Assembly: GCF_000013045.1 (NCBI RefSeq)
Contig: NC_007677.1
Span: forward strand, 1,860,001-1,924,000
Length of the DNA: 64,000 nucleotides
From: Salinibacter ruber DSM 13855
Lineage (GTDB): Bacteria > Bacteroidota > Rhodothermia > Rhodothermales > Salinibacteraceae
Direction: 5' to 3'
Part shown: positions 1 through 8,757 of the stretch, piece by piece
Position numbering within the stretch: the stretch's first letter is position 1
Layout: every line of letters begins with the position of its first letter
The notes under the pieces: generated by a model
Seen by the model: the letters and a program-made list of their open reading frames with translations, nothing else
Database searches by the model: none
Told to the model about the DNA's origin: nothing
Position numbers and translations under genes: made by a program

Positions 1-339
1 GGAAGGGCGTGCGTGATGATCAACGTCATCGGGAGGCTGCGTGAATGAAACTGCAATGGCATCAGGGATCTCTTACGGGATCACCGGGGAAGATATCCTA
101 GCGATACGCGTGGGGGGCACGTCCAGGTGTGAAGGGCGTCGTGTGGAGGGCGAGGCCGGGGTGCGCGTGGGCGCTCCATTTTGTGTCGTCCCGCTGGCCT
201 ACTAAGTCAGGGTCAAGCCTGCTGGTATAGGAGGCTGGAGGGATCAACCAGCTGGACTCGTCGTAGCACGTTAGCACTATATCCTCCAGGCCACCGCTGG
301 AGGCCTCGTGTGTCTTCTTCAAGGAATGAGTGCTCCCCC
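1..339. other. Non-coding left edge with a short hairpin
   Basis: No credible gene was found in this stretch. The open frames are short, in shadow positions and lack family resemblance. A perfect 7-bp inverted repeat (CCTCCAG/CTGGAGG, loop of 7) lies at about 283-303, some 37 bases before the bacilliredoxin start. It could be a leader hairpin or the end of an upstream transcript; no T-run follows it on the plus strand. Confidence 0.5.
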
Positions 340-852
340 ATGCCGTACCCCAAGCAGATGGTTGAGCCGATGCGCAAGGAATTGACCCAGCTCGGTGTCG
401 AGGAATTGCGTACGCCCGACGAGGTCGATGCCGCCTTCGATCAGGCGGAAGACGAAACGATGCTGCTCGTGATCAACTCGGTTTGCGGCTGCGCCGCGGG
501 CAATGCACGCCCGGCCGTAGCCAAGGCGAAAGACGCGACCGATCACCATCCGGACCGTTACCTCACGGTGTTCGCCGGGCAGGACCTCGAGGCCACGGAG
601 CGGACCCGAGAGTATCTTGCCGGCATCCCGCCTTCTTCGCCCTTCTTCGCCCTCTTCCGAGACGGCCAGCCCGTGTACGTGGTGGAACGGAAGCACATTG
701 AGGGGCGGAATGCCGACGTGATCGCTCGGGATCTCGTGGAGGCATTTGAGGCGTACTGTGGCGATGAGGAGCCCCCTGCCGATGCCCCCTCGCGTCCCGA
801 CCCCTCAAGTTCGGGAGAAGGACTTCCGTCTACCTTTCAGTCCATCACGTAG
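340..852 (+). CDS. BrxA/BrxB-family bacilliredoxin
   Basis: A thioredoxin-fold bacilliredoxin (YphP/YqiW family), which in Firmicutes reverses bacillithiol mixed disulfides on cytoplasmic proteins. The product is 170 residues from the ATG at 340. The open frame extends upstream to 181, but those residues look random and family homology starts at MPYPKQMVEPMRKEL. The diagnostic CGC active-site motif is at residues 49-51 (VINSVCGCAAGN). The family is normally about 145 residues. The excess here is a hydrophilic, Pro/Ser/Asp-rich C-terminal tail of about 30 residues. It stands alone before scpB. Whether Salinibacter makes bacillithiol cannot be told from this window, so the physiological thiol partner is inferred. 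Confidence 0.88.
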   Translation: MPYPKQMVEPMRKELTQLGVEELRTPDEVDAAFDQAEDETMLLVINSVCGCAAGNARPAVAKAKDATDHHPDRYLTVFAGQDLEATERTREYLAGIPPSSPFFALFRDGQPVYVVERKHIEGRNADVIARDLVEAFEAYCGDEEPPADAPSRPDPSSSGEGLPSTFQSIT

Positions 853-910
853 GAAATACGGGTTGGGGAGAACCGAGAACGCATTCTGTCTGGTCGACTT
901 GCCGTAGCTT

Positions 911-1657
911 ATGCCCGACGATGCGTCTCCAGAATCACCGGAGGCCCCGGCGCACAGCCCCGACCGCCCGGCCAAGGCGAACGATCATACGCTCGTGGAG
1001 GCCGCGGAGGCGATCCTGTTCGCCGCCGATGAGCCCGTGTCGGCCTCCCGCATCGCGACGATCGTGGGCGACGTGACGGGGCGCTCTGAGCCGTCCGAGG
1101 ACGACGTCGCCGCGGCCCTCGACCGGCTCAACACCACGTACGAGGAGCACGATCGGGCCTTTGAGGTGAAATCCTGGGCGGGTGGATATCGGATGGTCAC
1201 CCGGGCGCCTCTCTCGCCCTACGCCAAGACCTTCTACGTCGAGGAGCAGGAGACCACCCTCTCGCGTTCCTTGATGGAAACCCTGGCGGTGATTGCCTAC
1301 CGTCAGCCGGTCACCCGGCCGGAGGTCGACTTTGTGCGCGGCGTCAACTCGGACTACGCGATTCGGAAGCTGCTGGAGATGGACCTGGCGAGCGTCGAGG
1401 GCCGGGCGGAGTCAGTCGGGCGCCCCCTGCTCTACGGCACCACCGACCGCTTTCTCGAGCAGTTCGGCCTGGACGCCCTGGACGACCTGCCGACCCTACG
1501 AGAGGTGGAAGACCTGCTCGACGACCCGGCCTTCGACGACGAGCGGGCCAAACTCCTCCAACTCGATCGGGAGGAGGGCATTTCAGTCGACATGCTGGAC
1601 GCCGAAACTGGCGATTCCCCAAATGGCGACTCCCCAAACCAACGCCCGACCGAGTAG
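911..1657 (+). CDS. scpB: Segregation and condensation protein B
   Basis: ScpB is the paired winged-helix subunit of the SMC-ScpA-ScpB condensin, which compacts and segregates the chromosome. The 248-residue product has the family signature in the middle (SLMETLAVIAYRQPVTRPEV, then SDYAIRKLLEM, then GRPLLYGTTDRFLEQFGL). The N-terminus begins after about 25 low-complexity residues. The C-terminal acidic tail contains a near repeat of GDSPN. scpA is not in the window. The gene is followed after 45 bases by the pseudouridine synthase, an order seen in many bacteria (scpB-rluB), so co-transcription is likely. Confidence 0.93.
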   Translation: MPDDASPESPEAPAHSPDRPAKANDHTLVEAAEAILFAADEPVSASRIATIVGDVTGRSEPSEDDVAAALDRLNTTYEEHDRAFEVKSWAGGYRMVTRAPLSPYAKTFYVEEQETTLSRSLMETLAVIAYRQPVTRPEVDFVRGVNSDYAIRKLLEMDLASVEGRAESVGRPLLYGTTDRFLEQFGLDALDDLPTLREVEDLLDDPAFDDERAKLLQLDREEGISVDMLDAETGDSPNGDSPNQRPTE

Positions 1658-1702
1658 ACGCGACGCCCGTCCCTTCACCCCGTACGAATCAGCCTGTTCC
1701 CT

Positions 1703-2452
1703 ATGGCCACCGAGTCCTCCGACCGAGAAGGCATGCGGATCAACAAATACATTGCGCACGCGGGGGTCTGCTCGCGTCGGGATGCGGACGATCTGGTGGA
1801 GCAGGGACGGGTGCACATTGATGGGGAGCGGGTGGACCAGCACGGCACCTGTGTGCGGGAGGGACAGACCGTGACGGTGGACGGGGAGGAGGTGTACCCG
1901 CTCGAATTTGAGTATCTCCTTCTCAACAAGCCGAAGGACACGATAAGTACCACCGACGACCCGAAGGACCGCCGAACGGTTCTTGACGCGATCGGCGTTC
2001 CGGAGGACAACCCGTCCGGCCTCTTTCCGGTGGGGCGTCTCGATCGAAATACGACCGGGGTGCTTCTGGTCAGCAATGATGGGGACCTCGCCCATCGCCT
2101 CATGCATCCCCGATACGAGATTCCCAAGATCTACTACGTCCGGGTGCAGGACGACGTCAAGCCCCATCAGCTCGACCAGCTGAAGCGGGGCGTGGAGCTG
2201 TCCGACGGGGCGGCGGCGGCCGATCAGGTCGCGTACCTCGACCCGCAACGCAAAACCGACATTGCGCTCGAGCTGCACGAGGGCCGCAACCGGCAAATCC
2301 GTCGCATGATGGAGGCGCTCGGGCACACCATCGTGCAGCTGGAGCGGGCCAAGTACGCCACGCTCACCACCGGCCGCCTCCAGCGTGGCGAGTGGCGCCG
2401 GCTAGAACCGGAGGAAGTTCGCGAGCTCTATCAACGTGTTGATCTTCAATAA
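1703..2452 (+). CDS. rluB: Pseudouridine synthase, RluB/RsuA family
   Basis: Isomerises a uridine of ribosomal RNA to pseudouridine; RluB targets 23S U2605, RsuA 16S U516. The 249-residue protein has an N-terminal S4 RNA-binding domain (about residues 11-60, MRINKYIAHAGVCSRRDADD). The catalytic domain follows, with motif GRLDRNTTGVLL and catalytic Asp114, and then the RNRQIRRM-type segment near residue 196. The scpB-rluB neighbourhood favours RluB over RsuA, but specificity is not certain. A start at Met11 would fit the S4 domain equally well. It is followed after 12 bases by guaB. Confidence 0.9.
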   Translation: MATESSDREGMRINKYIAHAGVCSRRDADDLVEQGRVHIDGERVDQHGTCVREGQTVTVDGEEVYPLEFEYLLLNKPKDTISTTDDPKDRRTVLDAIGVPEDNPSGLFPVGRLDRNTTGVLLVSNDGDLAHRLMHPRYEIPKIYYVRVQDDVKPHQLDQLKRGVELSDGAAAADQVAYLDPQRKTDIALELHEGRNRQIRRMMEALGHTIVQLERAKYATLTTGRLQRGEWRRLEPEEVRELYQRVDLQ

Positions 2453-2464
2453 TCCCTTCTACCG

Positions 2465-3991
2465 ATGTCCCAACCGGTTACGAACGGCACCCCCGACACC
2501 GCAGCCAACGACAAAATCAAGACGGAAGGCCTGACCTACGATGATGTTCTTCTCGTGCCGGGCCATTCCGAGGTGATGCCCCGCGAGACGGATACCTCCG
2601 CTTGGTTGACCCAAAACATCAAGCTCAACGTTCCGGTCCTGTCCGCGGCCATGGATACGGTCACGGAGGCGGACATGGCCATTGCGCTGGCTCGCCAGGG
2701 GGGCGCCGGGGTGCTCCACAAAAGCATGTCGATTGAAGACCAGGCCGCCGAGGTGCGACGCGTGAAGCGGTCGGAGAACGGGATGATTCTCGACCCGATC
2801 ACGATTTCGCCCCACGACACGGTGGCCGATGCCCGAAACATGATGGCGCACTACTCCATCGGGGGCATTCCGGTGGTGGACGAGTCGGACAAGCTCGTAG
2901 GGATCGTGACGAACCGGGACGTCCGGTTTGAGCTTGATGGCGACACGCCCATTCGGGAGATGATGACCGCCGACGATCTGGTGACAGTGCCGGTGGGCAC
3001 GACCCTGGACGAGGCCATCGAGATCCTGCAGGCGCATAAGGTGGAAAAGCTTCCCGTCGTGGACGAGGAGGGCTACCTGAAGGGCCTTATCACCTTCAAA
3101 GACATACGCAAGCGCCGCAAGCACCCCAATGCCTGCAAGGACGAACACGGGCGGCTCCGTGTCGGGGCGGCTGTGGGCGTGACGCCCGACGTCATGGATC
3201 GGGTGGCGGCCCTGGTCGAAGTGGGGGTCGATTTCGTGGTCGTCGATACGGCTCACGGCCACGCCGAGGGCGTACTGGAAACGGTCCGGCAGGTCGCCGC
3301 TCGATTTGAGAGCGAGGTCGAAATTGTAGCCGGGAATGTAGGCACGGCCGACGGGGCCCGCGCGCTGATCGATGCTGGGGTGGACTGCATAAAGGTCGGG
3401 ATCGGTCCCGGGTCGATCTGCACGACACGCGTGGTGGCCGGGGTTGGGGTCCCGCAGTTGACCGCCATCATGGAGTGTGCCGAGGAGGCCCGCCCCGACG
3501 GCGTCCCCGTCATTGCCGACGGCGGCATCAAACAGACCGGCGACATCCCCAAGGCACTGGCGGCCGGTGCCAGTGCGGTCATGATCGGAAGCCTCTTCGC
3601 AAGCGTCGAAGAAAGCCCCGGCGAGACGATCATCTACGAGGGGCGAAAGTACAAAAGCTACCGGGGCATGGGCTCGGTCGAGGCCATGCAGGACGGAAGC
3701 AAGGACCGGTACTTCCAGGACGCGGAGGACGAGCTTCGCAAACTGGTGCCGGAGGGGGTTGAAGGACGTGTGCCGTATAGTGGCACCCTGAGCGAGGTGA
3801 TCCACCAGATGAAGGGCGGGCTCCAGGCCGCGATGGGGTACTGCGGCAGCGAGGAGGTTCGGGACCTCTACGAGTCGGCCCAGTTCGTTCGCACCACCGC
3901 CGCGGGCCTCCGAGAAAGCCACCCCCACGACGTTGAGATTACAAAGGAATCCCCGAACTACTACTCGGGGCCGTCCAAGCGCAGCGACTAG
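2465..3991 (+). CDS. guaB: Inosine-5'-monophosphate dehydrogenase
   Basis: Oxidises IMP to XMP with NAD+, the committed step of guanine nucleotide synthesis. At 508 residues it has the usual bacterial length. The TIM barrel is split by a tandem CBS pair at about residues 110-220 (two VVDE-type repeats). The active-site loop [11 protein letters not shown] carries the nucleophile Cys319, and the IMP-binding [13 protein letters not shown] and the RGMGS flap region follow. The start is the first ATG, 12 bases after the rluB stop, so scpB-rluB-guaB form a probable transcription unit. Nothing is unusual about it. Confidence 0.97.
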   Translation: MSQPVTNGTPDTAANDKIKTEGLTYDDVLLVPGHSEVMPRETDTSAWLTQNIKLNVPVLSAAMDTVTEADMAIALARQGGAGVLHKSMSIEDQAAEVRRVKRSENGMILDPITISPHDTVADARNMMAHYSIGGIPVVDESDKLVGIVTNRDVRFELDGDTPIREMMTADDLVTVPVGTTLDEAIEILQAHKVEKLPVVDEEGYLKGLITFKDIRKRRKHPNACKDEHGRLRVGAAVGVTPDVMDRVAALVEVGVDFVVVDTAHGHAEGVLETVRQVAARFESEVEIVAGNVGTADGARALIDAGVDCIKVGIGPGSICTTRVVAGVGVPQLTAIMECAEEARPDGVPVIADGGIKQTGDIPKALAAGASAVMIGSLFASVEESPGETIIYEGRKYKSYRGMGSVEAMQDGSKDRYFQDAEDELRKLVPEGVEGRVPYSGTLSEVIHQMKGGLQAAMGYCGSEEVRDLYESAQFVRTTAAGLRESHPHDVEITKESPNYYSGPSKRSD

Positions 3992-4005
3992 GCGAACCCT
4001 CGGTC

Positions 4006-5109
4006 ATGTCGCTGGTCGCTTCCCGGATTTCTTGTCGTATGTCAGATCGCATGTCCCGTGTTCGAGGTCGCCTGAACGACCTCGAGGCCGACGCCATTTT
4101 TCTCACTTCGATGCCGAAGATCCGGTGGGCCTGTGGCTTTACAGGATCCAGTGGACTCCTGATTGTCGGTCCCGACTCGGCGTCCTTCGTCACCGATGGG
4201 CGCTACACGGACCAAGCCCGGTCGGAAGTAGACGGGGCGGACGTCCACATTGCCCGAGATGGACTCTCGGCGTGCGTGAAGGAGGTGGGTCTCTTGGAGT
4301 CGTTCTCGCGAGTGGCGTTTCAGGCCGACCACGTCAGCGTCGCTCGCCGCGATGCTCTTGTGGACGAGCACGGGGAGGTAGAGTGGATTCCGAAGACCGG
4401 CCTGCTAACCCAGCTTGCCGGATCCAAAACCGAAGATGAGGTCTCTCGGATTCGCAGGGCCCAGTCGATTACCGAAAACGTGTTCCGCGAGATTACCGAC
4501 CTCATCGAGCCGGGCATGACGGAGCGGGAAATCGGGGCGGAAATTGTGTATCGTCACTTGAAGAAGGGGGCCGAGTCGATGGCGTTCGACCCCATCGTTG
4601 CCTCAGGCCCCAATGGCGCGCGTCCCCACGCCCGTCCCACAGATCGGTCCCTGCACGCCGGGGATATGATCGTGATCGACATGGGGTGCTTTCGGGACGG
4701 GTACGCGTCCGATATGACGAGGACGGTGGCGCTGGGCGAGCCCGAAGATACGGCCCGGCGGGGCTACGAAGCAGTACTGGAGGCCCAGCACGCCGCGCTC
4801 GATGCCGCACGGGCCGGCATGACGGGGAGAGAGTTGGATGCTGTGGCCCGAGGGTCGCTTGAGGCTGCTGGACTGGCGGAGCACTTCACGCACGGGCTGG
4901 GTCACGGGCTTGGGCTTCAGGTGCACGAATGGCCCCGGGTCTCGCACACGGCCGACGACGAGCTGCCAGAGGGGGCCTGTGTAACGATTGAGCCTGGGGT
5001 GTACCTTCCAGAAAAGCAGTACGGGGTTCGCATTGAAGACATTATCGTGCTCCGAGAAGACGGGTGTGAGAACCTGACCCGCAGCCCGAAAGAGCTGATG
5101 GTCTTATAA
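4006..5109 (+). CDS. Xaa-Pro peptidase family M24 metalloprotease
   Basis: A cytoplasmic aminopeptidase P/prolidase-like enzyme that cleaves the bond before proline. The N-terminal creatinase-like domain (about residues 15-140) is followed by a pita-bread M24 fold. All five metal ligand sites are recognisable: the two Asp in VIDMGCFRDGYASDMTRT, the His in THGLGHGLGLQVHEWP, the Glu in VTIEPGVYLP and the Glu in YGVRIEDII. The first ATG at 4006 is 14 bases after guaB. ATGs at 4039 and 4051 are alternative starts, closer to where homology begins. PepQ and PepP cannot be separated by eye. Confidence 0.9.
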   Translation: MSLVASRISCRMSDRMSRVRGRLNDLEADAIFLTSMPKIRWACGFTGSSGLLIVGPDSASFVTDGRYTDQARSEVDGADVHIARDGLSACVKEVGLLESFSRVAFQADHVSVARRDALVDEHGEVEWIPKTGLLTQLAGSKTEDEVSRIRRAQSITENVFREITDLIEPGMTEREIGAEIVYRHLKKGAESMAFDPIVASGPNGARPHARPTDRSLHAGDMIVIDMGCFRDGYASDMTRTVALGEPEDTARRGYEAVLEAQHAALDAARAGMTGRELDAVARGSLEAAGLAEHFTHGLGHGLGLQVHEWPRVSHTADDELPEGACVTIEPGVYLPEKQYGVRIEDIIVLREDGCENLTRSPKELMVL

Positions 5110-5121
5110 ACTGCCAACTTT

Positions 5122-5136
5122 ACTTCTGTTATTGCA
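5122..5136 (-). repeat. Dispersed TGCAATAACAGAAGT motif, copy 1
   Basis: On the minus strand this reads TGCAATAACAGAAGT, identical over 15 bases to the copy at 20310-20324 and sharing the TGCAATAAC core with 28841 and 59769. It lies just after the M24 peptidase stop, in the intergenic stretch before the membrane glycosyltransferase. Function is unknown. Confidence 0.45.
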
Positions 5137-5266
5137 TTGTCGATTTTTGAATAAACATGGAGAACTGCGGCCGACGCAACTCGTGGTCCGTAACATCTGC
5201 TGGCAAGTGTCTCCTTAACTGATTGCGTTGGCCTCTCCCCCTGTTCTGTGATTCGCTTCGAGTACC

Positions 5267-6586
5267 ATGCCGGGCAGTCGCCAGGTCCGTTTTTCCACGC
5301 AGACCCTTCTGGTCTGTACCGGCATCGTGTTGCTCTCAGGGCCCCTCTGGGCTGCGTTTCGGGCCACGTGGCCGGTATTGGTTGGGGCATCGTTTCTGGG
5401 AGGCGCGGGCCTGTTGCTCCTTTGGCGTCGTGATGTTCTATCGGTGCGGGCGGTGTTGTGGGGCGCGCTGCTCCTTCGAATTGCGTATTTGCCGGTTGGT
5501 CCAGGACTGACCGACGATTTATACCGGTACATCTGGGACGGATGGCTTCAATGGGAGGGCATCAACCCGTACCGATTTGTCCCGTCGGATTCCGCTCTTG
5601 TGTCTTACCAGGACACATCGCTCTACGAGAGTCTCAACTCACAGGAGTACTATAGCATCTATCCCCCGCTCTCGCAGCTCTTCTTTGCCCTTGGGGGGCT
5701 GGCCTACGACGGACACTGGGCAACGTCGTACTACGTTCTCAAAACGCTATTCGTTGGGGTTGAGTGTATCGGGGTCGTCGTCCTCACGCGCCTCACAAGC
5801 ACCCGAAACGTTCTGCTCTACGCGTGGAATCCACTGGTGCTGATCGAGACGGCCGGCCAGGGCCATACGGAAGCCCTATTGGCACTCTTGCTGTTGACTG
5901 CAGTCTGGGCAGTTCGACGCCGATATGGGGCCTGTGCGTCGTTGGCAATTGCCGGGGCGGGGCTCGTCAAAATCTATCCGTTCGCACTGGGCCCATTCTT
6001 GCTTCGCCGCTTCGGATGGCGCGCCGTGTGGCCGGGGGCACTGCTCGTGGCGGGGCTCAGCCTTCCGTACGCGGCTCCGTATGCTGTGCCCCACATCAAA
6101 GCATCGGTCGATTTGTTTGCCAAGCTGTTTGAGTTTAACGCAGGCCCGTACTACGCGGTCAAGCACGTCCTTTGGGTCTGGACCGGAGCGGACTGGAGCA
6201 AAACGATCGGTCCACTCTTCCGGGGGCTTTTCCTGGCATCGCTTCCTGTCCTGTACGGCCTGGATGCATGGTACAAGTGGTCGTTTCGGCGCGCATGCCT
6301 CGTGCTCATCGGTACGCTGTTCGTCCTTAGCACAACTGTACACCCGTGGTACTTGGTGCCCGTGATCGCGCTCGGGGTCGCGGGTCCGCGGCCGTCATGG
6401 CCCTGGTTGTGGCTGGGCCTCTGCTCGATTGGGACGTATCTCTTCTACGTCGACGGGCCGTATTGGGTCTGGATCTGGACGGGGTGGGGCGGGGCCACGG
6501 TAATTGCCCTCTTCCGTCTCTACGCCCCGGGCCTTCGACGATACGTGCTGGGAGACTACCGAGCAGAGCCTTCCGCTGCGGAGTGA
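5267..6586 (+). CDS. GT-C type polytopic membrane glycosyltransferase
   Basis: A 439-residue integral membrane protein with about ten hydrophobic segments. The first extracytoplasmic loop carries an Asp pair and a characteristic GLTDDLYRYIWDGWLQ segment (Asp83-Asp84). A second conserved stretch is INPYRFVP, and later ones are YAWNPLVLIETAGQGHTE and STTVHPWYLVP. This layout fits GT-C fold mannosyl- or glucosyltransferases (GT87-like) that use polyprenyl-phosphate sugars. Donor and acceptor are unknown, and no cell-envelope sugar genes sit beside it. It is convergent with miaA, and the two coding ends overlap by 31 bases. The ATG at 5267 leaves about 157 bases of upstream non-coding DNA for a promoter. 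Confidence 0.72.
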   Translation: MPGSRQVRFSTQTLLVCTGIVLLSGPLWAAFRATWPVLVGASFLGGAGLLLLWRRDVLSVRAVLWGALLLRIAYLPVGPGLTDDLYRYIWDGWLQWEGINPYRFVPSDSALVSYQDTSLYESLNSQEYYSIYPPLSQLFFALGGLAYDGHWATSYYVLKTLFVGVECIGVVVLTRLTSTRNVLLYAWNPLVLIETAGQGHTEALLALLLLTAVWAVRRRYGACASLAIAGAGLVKIYPFALGPFLLRRFGWRAVWPGALLVAGLSLPYAAPYAVPHIKASVDLFAKLFEFNAGPYYAVKHVLWVWTGADWSKTIGPLFRGLFLASLPVLYGLDAWYKWSFRRACLVLIGTLFVLSTTVHPWYLVPVIALGVAGPRPSWPWLWLGLCSIGTYLFYVDGPYWVWIWTGWGGATVIALFRLYAPGLRRYVLGDYRAEPSAAE

Positions 6587-7557
6587 GTGGGGTCTAACGC
6601 GTTCTTCAGCACCTCGATTAGGTCCTCTGCACGGGTCTCCGGAGCGGCCCGCCAGTGGTACTCATCGTAGCGCCGAAACCACGTAAGCTGCCGTTTGGCG
6701 TACCGGCGCGTATTGCGCTTTACGAGTCGCACCATTTCGTCGTAGTCAATGTCGCCCTTGAGGTGTTGGATCGGTTCCCGATAGCCGATCGTGCTGAGGG
6801 GCGGCTCGTCCAGCTGCACGCCGTCGATGTCCATGACGTCGCGAACCTCGTCTAGAAGGCCCGCGTCGAGCATCCGGTCGACGCGTTGGTTGATGCGGTC
6901 GTAGAGCTTTTCTCGGTCCCGGTTGAGGACCACGGTGACGTAGTCAAATGGCGGTTCCGGTTGGTTTTCGTAGTAGTAGGACAGGGGCTTTCCGGTGCCG
7001 TGGTACACCTCAAGGGCCCGAATGACCTTCTGGGTCTTTGTCGGGTCGGTTTCGGCGGCCTGCCTGGGGTCCACCTGCTGAAGCTCCTCGTAGAGGGCGT
7101 CCTGGCCCTCAGACTCCAGCCGTTGGTTCAGCTCATCCCGCACCTCATCGTCCACGTCCGGTATGTCCGCCAGGCCGTACTGCAGGGCGTGGAGGTACAG
7201 TGTCGCTCCCCCCACGACGAGCGGACGGCGTCCCCGCTCGAGGACCGCTCGGATCCGGTCGTTGGCCGCCTTTGCGTACGCCCCGGCCGAGAACGGCTCG
7301 TGAAGGGACCGCTCCCCGATGAAGTGATGAGGAGCCCGTCGCTGCTCGCTCGGGGATGGCTTCGCGGTCCCGATCGTCAGCTCCTCGTACACCTGTCGGC
7401 TGTCGACGGAGACAATTTCGGCGTTGAGCTGCTCGGCCGCCTCAAGGCTTACCGCTGTTTTGCCGACCGCCGTGGGGCCCGTAATGGTGAGGATGGGATC
7501 GGACGCATCGGGCTCAGATAAAGGCTCCATGGTGTCGTTGTTCGGGTCCATAGGCAA
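6556..7557 (-). CDS. miaA: tRNA dimethylallyltransferase
   Basis: Transfers a dimethylallyl group to N6 of A37 in tRNAs that read codons starting with U, the first step to ms2i6A. The 333-residue product has a P-loop GPTAVGKTAVS near residue 28, the DSRQVYEELTIGTAKPS substrate segment, and the GGATLYLHALQYGL and TRRYAKRQLTWFRR motifs typical of MiaA. The N-terminal 20 residues are acidic and variable, and an alternative start is Met10. It lies downstream of xanthorhodopsin, but a strong terminator separates them, so it probably uses its own promoter. Its 3' end overlaps the convergent glycosyltransferase gene. Confidence 0.95.
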   Translation of the reverse strand: MPMDPNNDTMEPLSEPDASDPILTITGPTAVGKTAVSLEAAEQLNAEIVSVDSRQVYEELTIGTAKPSPSEQRRAPHHFIGERSLHEPFSAGAYAKAANDRIRAVLERGRRPLVVGGATLYLHALQYGLADIPDVDDEVRDELNQRLESEGQDALYEELQQVDPRQAAETDPTKTQKVIRALEVYHGTGKPLSYYYENQPEPPFDYVTVVLNRDREKLYDRINQRVDRMLDAGLLDEVRDVMDIDGVQLDEPPLSTIGYREPIQHLKGDIDYDEMVRLVKRNTRRYAKRQLTWFRRYDEYHWRAAPETRAEDLIEVLKNALDPTHSAAEGSAR

Positions 7558-7624
7558 CGGAAGGGCTCTCCCAATTACTGATTCTCATAGATGGTTTCCG
7601 AGGAGGTGCGTAGGGGACACATAT

Positions 7625-7658
7625 AAAAAACCCGCCGTCGGAGAATTCCGACGGCGGG
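7625..7658 (-). terminator. Strong intrinsic terminator of xanthorhodopsin
   Basis: A perfect 12-bp stem (CCCGCCGTCGGA paired with TCCGACGGCGGG, loop of 4) at 7631-7658 is followed, reading the minus strand, by a run of six T and more AT. It lies about 50 bases after the xanthorhodopsin stop. It should end that transcript before miaA. Confidence 0.93.
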
Positions 7659-7708
7659 CGAGTCGTTCCAGCCCCCTTCAATGGAGTCTAGAAGGGGAGG
7701 CTAGTGCC

Positions 7709-8530
7709 TTACGCACTGGCCGTGGCCGGCTCCACCATCTCACTGACGTTGAAGCCTTCCTCTTCGGACTTGGCCTTGGCGATGTTGTAGATAAGCACGC
7801 CGTATCCGGCCTTCGCGAGAACGTCCGCGATCGTGTATCCGACCTGAAGGGCCACGATGGTTCCCGGGGTGTTGCTCGGGAACGCCTCAGGGAATGCCAT
7901 CGGGATCATGTACGCAATCGGGTAGAAGCCCCAGGTGGCCAGCAGCAGCAGCCGGGCGTTGCCGAGAAGCGTCGACACGCGACTGCTCTGCCGCTGAATC
8001 GTATCACCCAACTGGGTGAAGAGGATGTACAGGATCCAAACGAACGGAATGGTGCTCAGGAAGCCCCAGAGACCGCGGGTTCCGAAGAGGGCCGCGTTCT
8101 CACTGACCTCACCGGGGTACCCGAGCACGATCATGAGGGCCGCCAGGAATCCAAGCTTCGCGGCCAACGGACCGCGCTCGTTCTTCGGAAGGCCCATGAC
8201 GAGCACCAACTCTACGGTCAGCAGCGGCACCGTAAGGAGCCAGTCCACATAGCGGTATGCGTCGTTAAATAGCTCACCGGTGGGCTGGTACATCCCATTC
8301 TGCAGGGCATACGCGGCTTCCCAACTGCTGGTAATGCGGAAGTAGTGGTAGCCGGCAATGAAGACCACCAGCGCCGAGACCATCATCGAAATCCGGTACT
8401 TCGGCGCTACGTTGTTGCGCGCCAGGACGAAGAACACAAAGGAAGCCGTCATGGTCGCAACGGTGAAAGAGAACATGTTGAACACCAGGCTATACTGGCC
8501 CGGCGTCAGGGTGGGAAGTTCTTGTAGCAT
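7709..8530 (-). CDS. xop: Xanthorhodopsin, light-driven proton pump
   Basis: A seven-helix retinal protein that pumps protons outward and also uses the carotenoid salinixanthin as a light-harvesting antenna. The 273 residues contain His62 and the counter-ion/acceptor Asp96 in YRYVDWLLTVPLL. Glu107 is the proton donor (a proteorhodopsin-type trait), and Lys240 in ADVLAKAGYG carries retinal. Gly156 in RGLWGFLST replaces a bulky residue and opens the pocket for the carotenoid keto-ring. These features and the sequence match the S. ruber protein as I know it. Its own promoter is proposed at 8680-8709, with a leader of about 140 bases, and a 12-bp-stem terminator follows. The carotenoid genes lie directly upstream on the same strand. 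Confidence 0.98.
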   Translation of the reverse strand: MLQELPTLTPGQYSLVFNMFSFTVATMTASFVFFVLARNNVAPKYRISMMVSALVVFIAGYHYFRITSSWEAAYALQNGMYQPTGELFNDAYRYVDWLLTVPLLTVELVLVMGLPKNERGPLAAKLGFLAALMIVLGYPGEVSENAALFGTRGLWGFLSTIPFVWILYILFTQLGDTIQRQSSRVSTLLGNARLLLLATWGFYPIAYMIPMAFPEAFPSNTPGTIVALQVGYTIADVLAKAGYGVLIYNIAKAKSEEEGFNVSEMVEPATASA

Positions 8531-8679
8531 GGATAGGTTCGGGTTGTTTGGGTGATAGTGTGAGCAGGTCCGGTCGGGCCGCTAGGGCCGATTCGGAACC
8601 GTCCCAGTTGTGTTTGCTGACGAGACTCAAGTCGCGAATGCTCCTCGCAGTGAGTAAAAAACTGGGAATCACTTGTGGT

Positions 8680-8709
8680 AGTATAACTGCGAGGACGTGC
8701 GACTGCCAA
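8680..8709 (-). promoter_or_regulatory. Candidate promoter of xanthorhodopsin
   Basis: Reading the minus strand there is TTGGCA, an 18-base spacer, then TATACT, close to the sigma-70 consensus. Transcription would begin near 8672 and leave an untranslated leader of about 140 bases. It sits in the 227-base gap after the lycopene cyclase stop. The match is by eye; Rhodothermota sigma-A promoters may deviate from this consensus. Confidence 0.5.
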
Positions 8710-8757
8710 CGGGAAAATCCGGCGCGTCTTCCCAAATTGTGAGGGAAAAGTTATATA

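Noticed and set aside
2459-3928. A 489-codon minus-strand frame opposite guaB
   Set aside because: Shadow of guaB; no domain pattern, and the sense strand is a complete IMP dehydrogenase.
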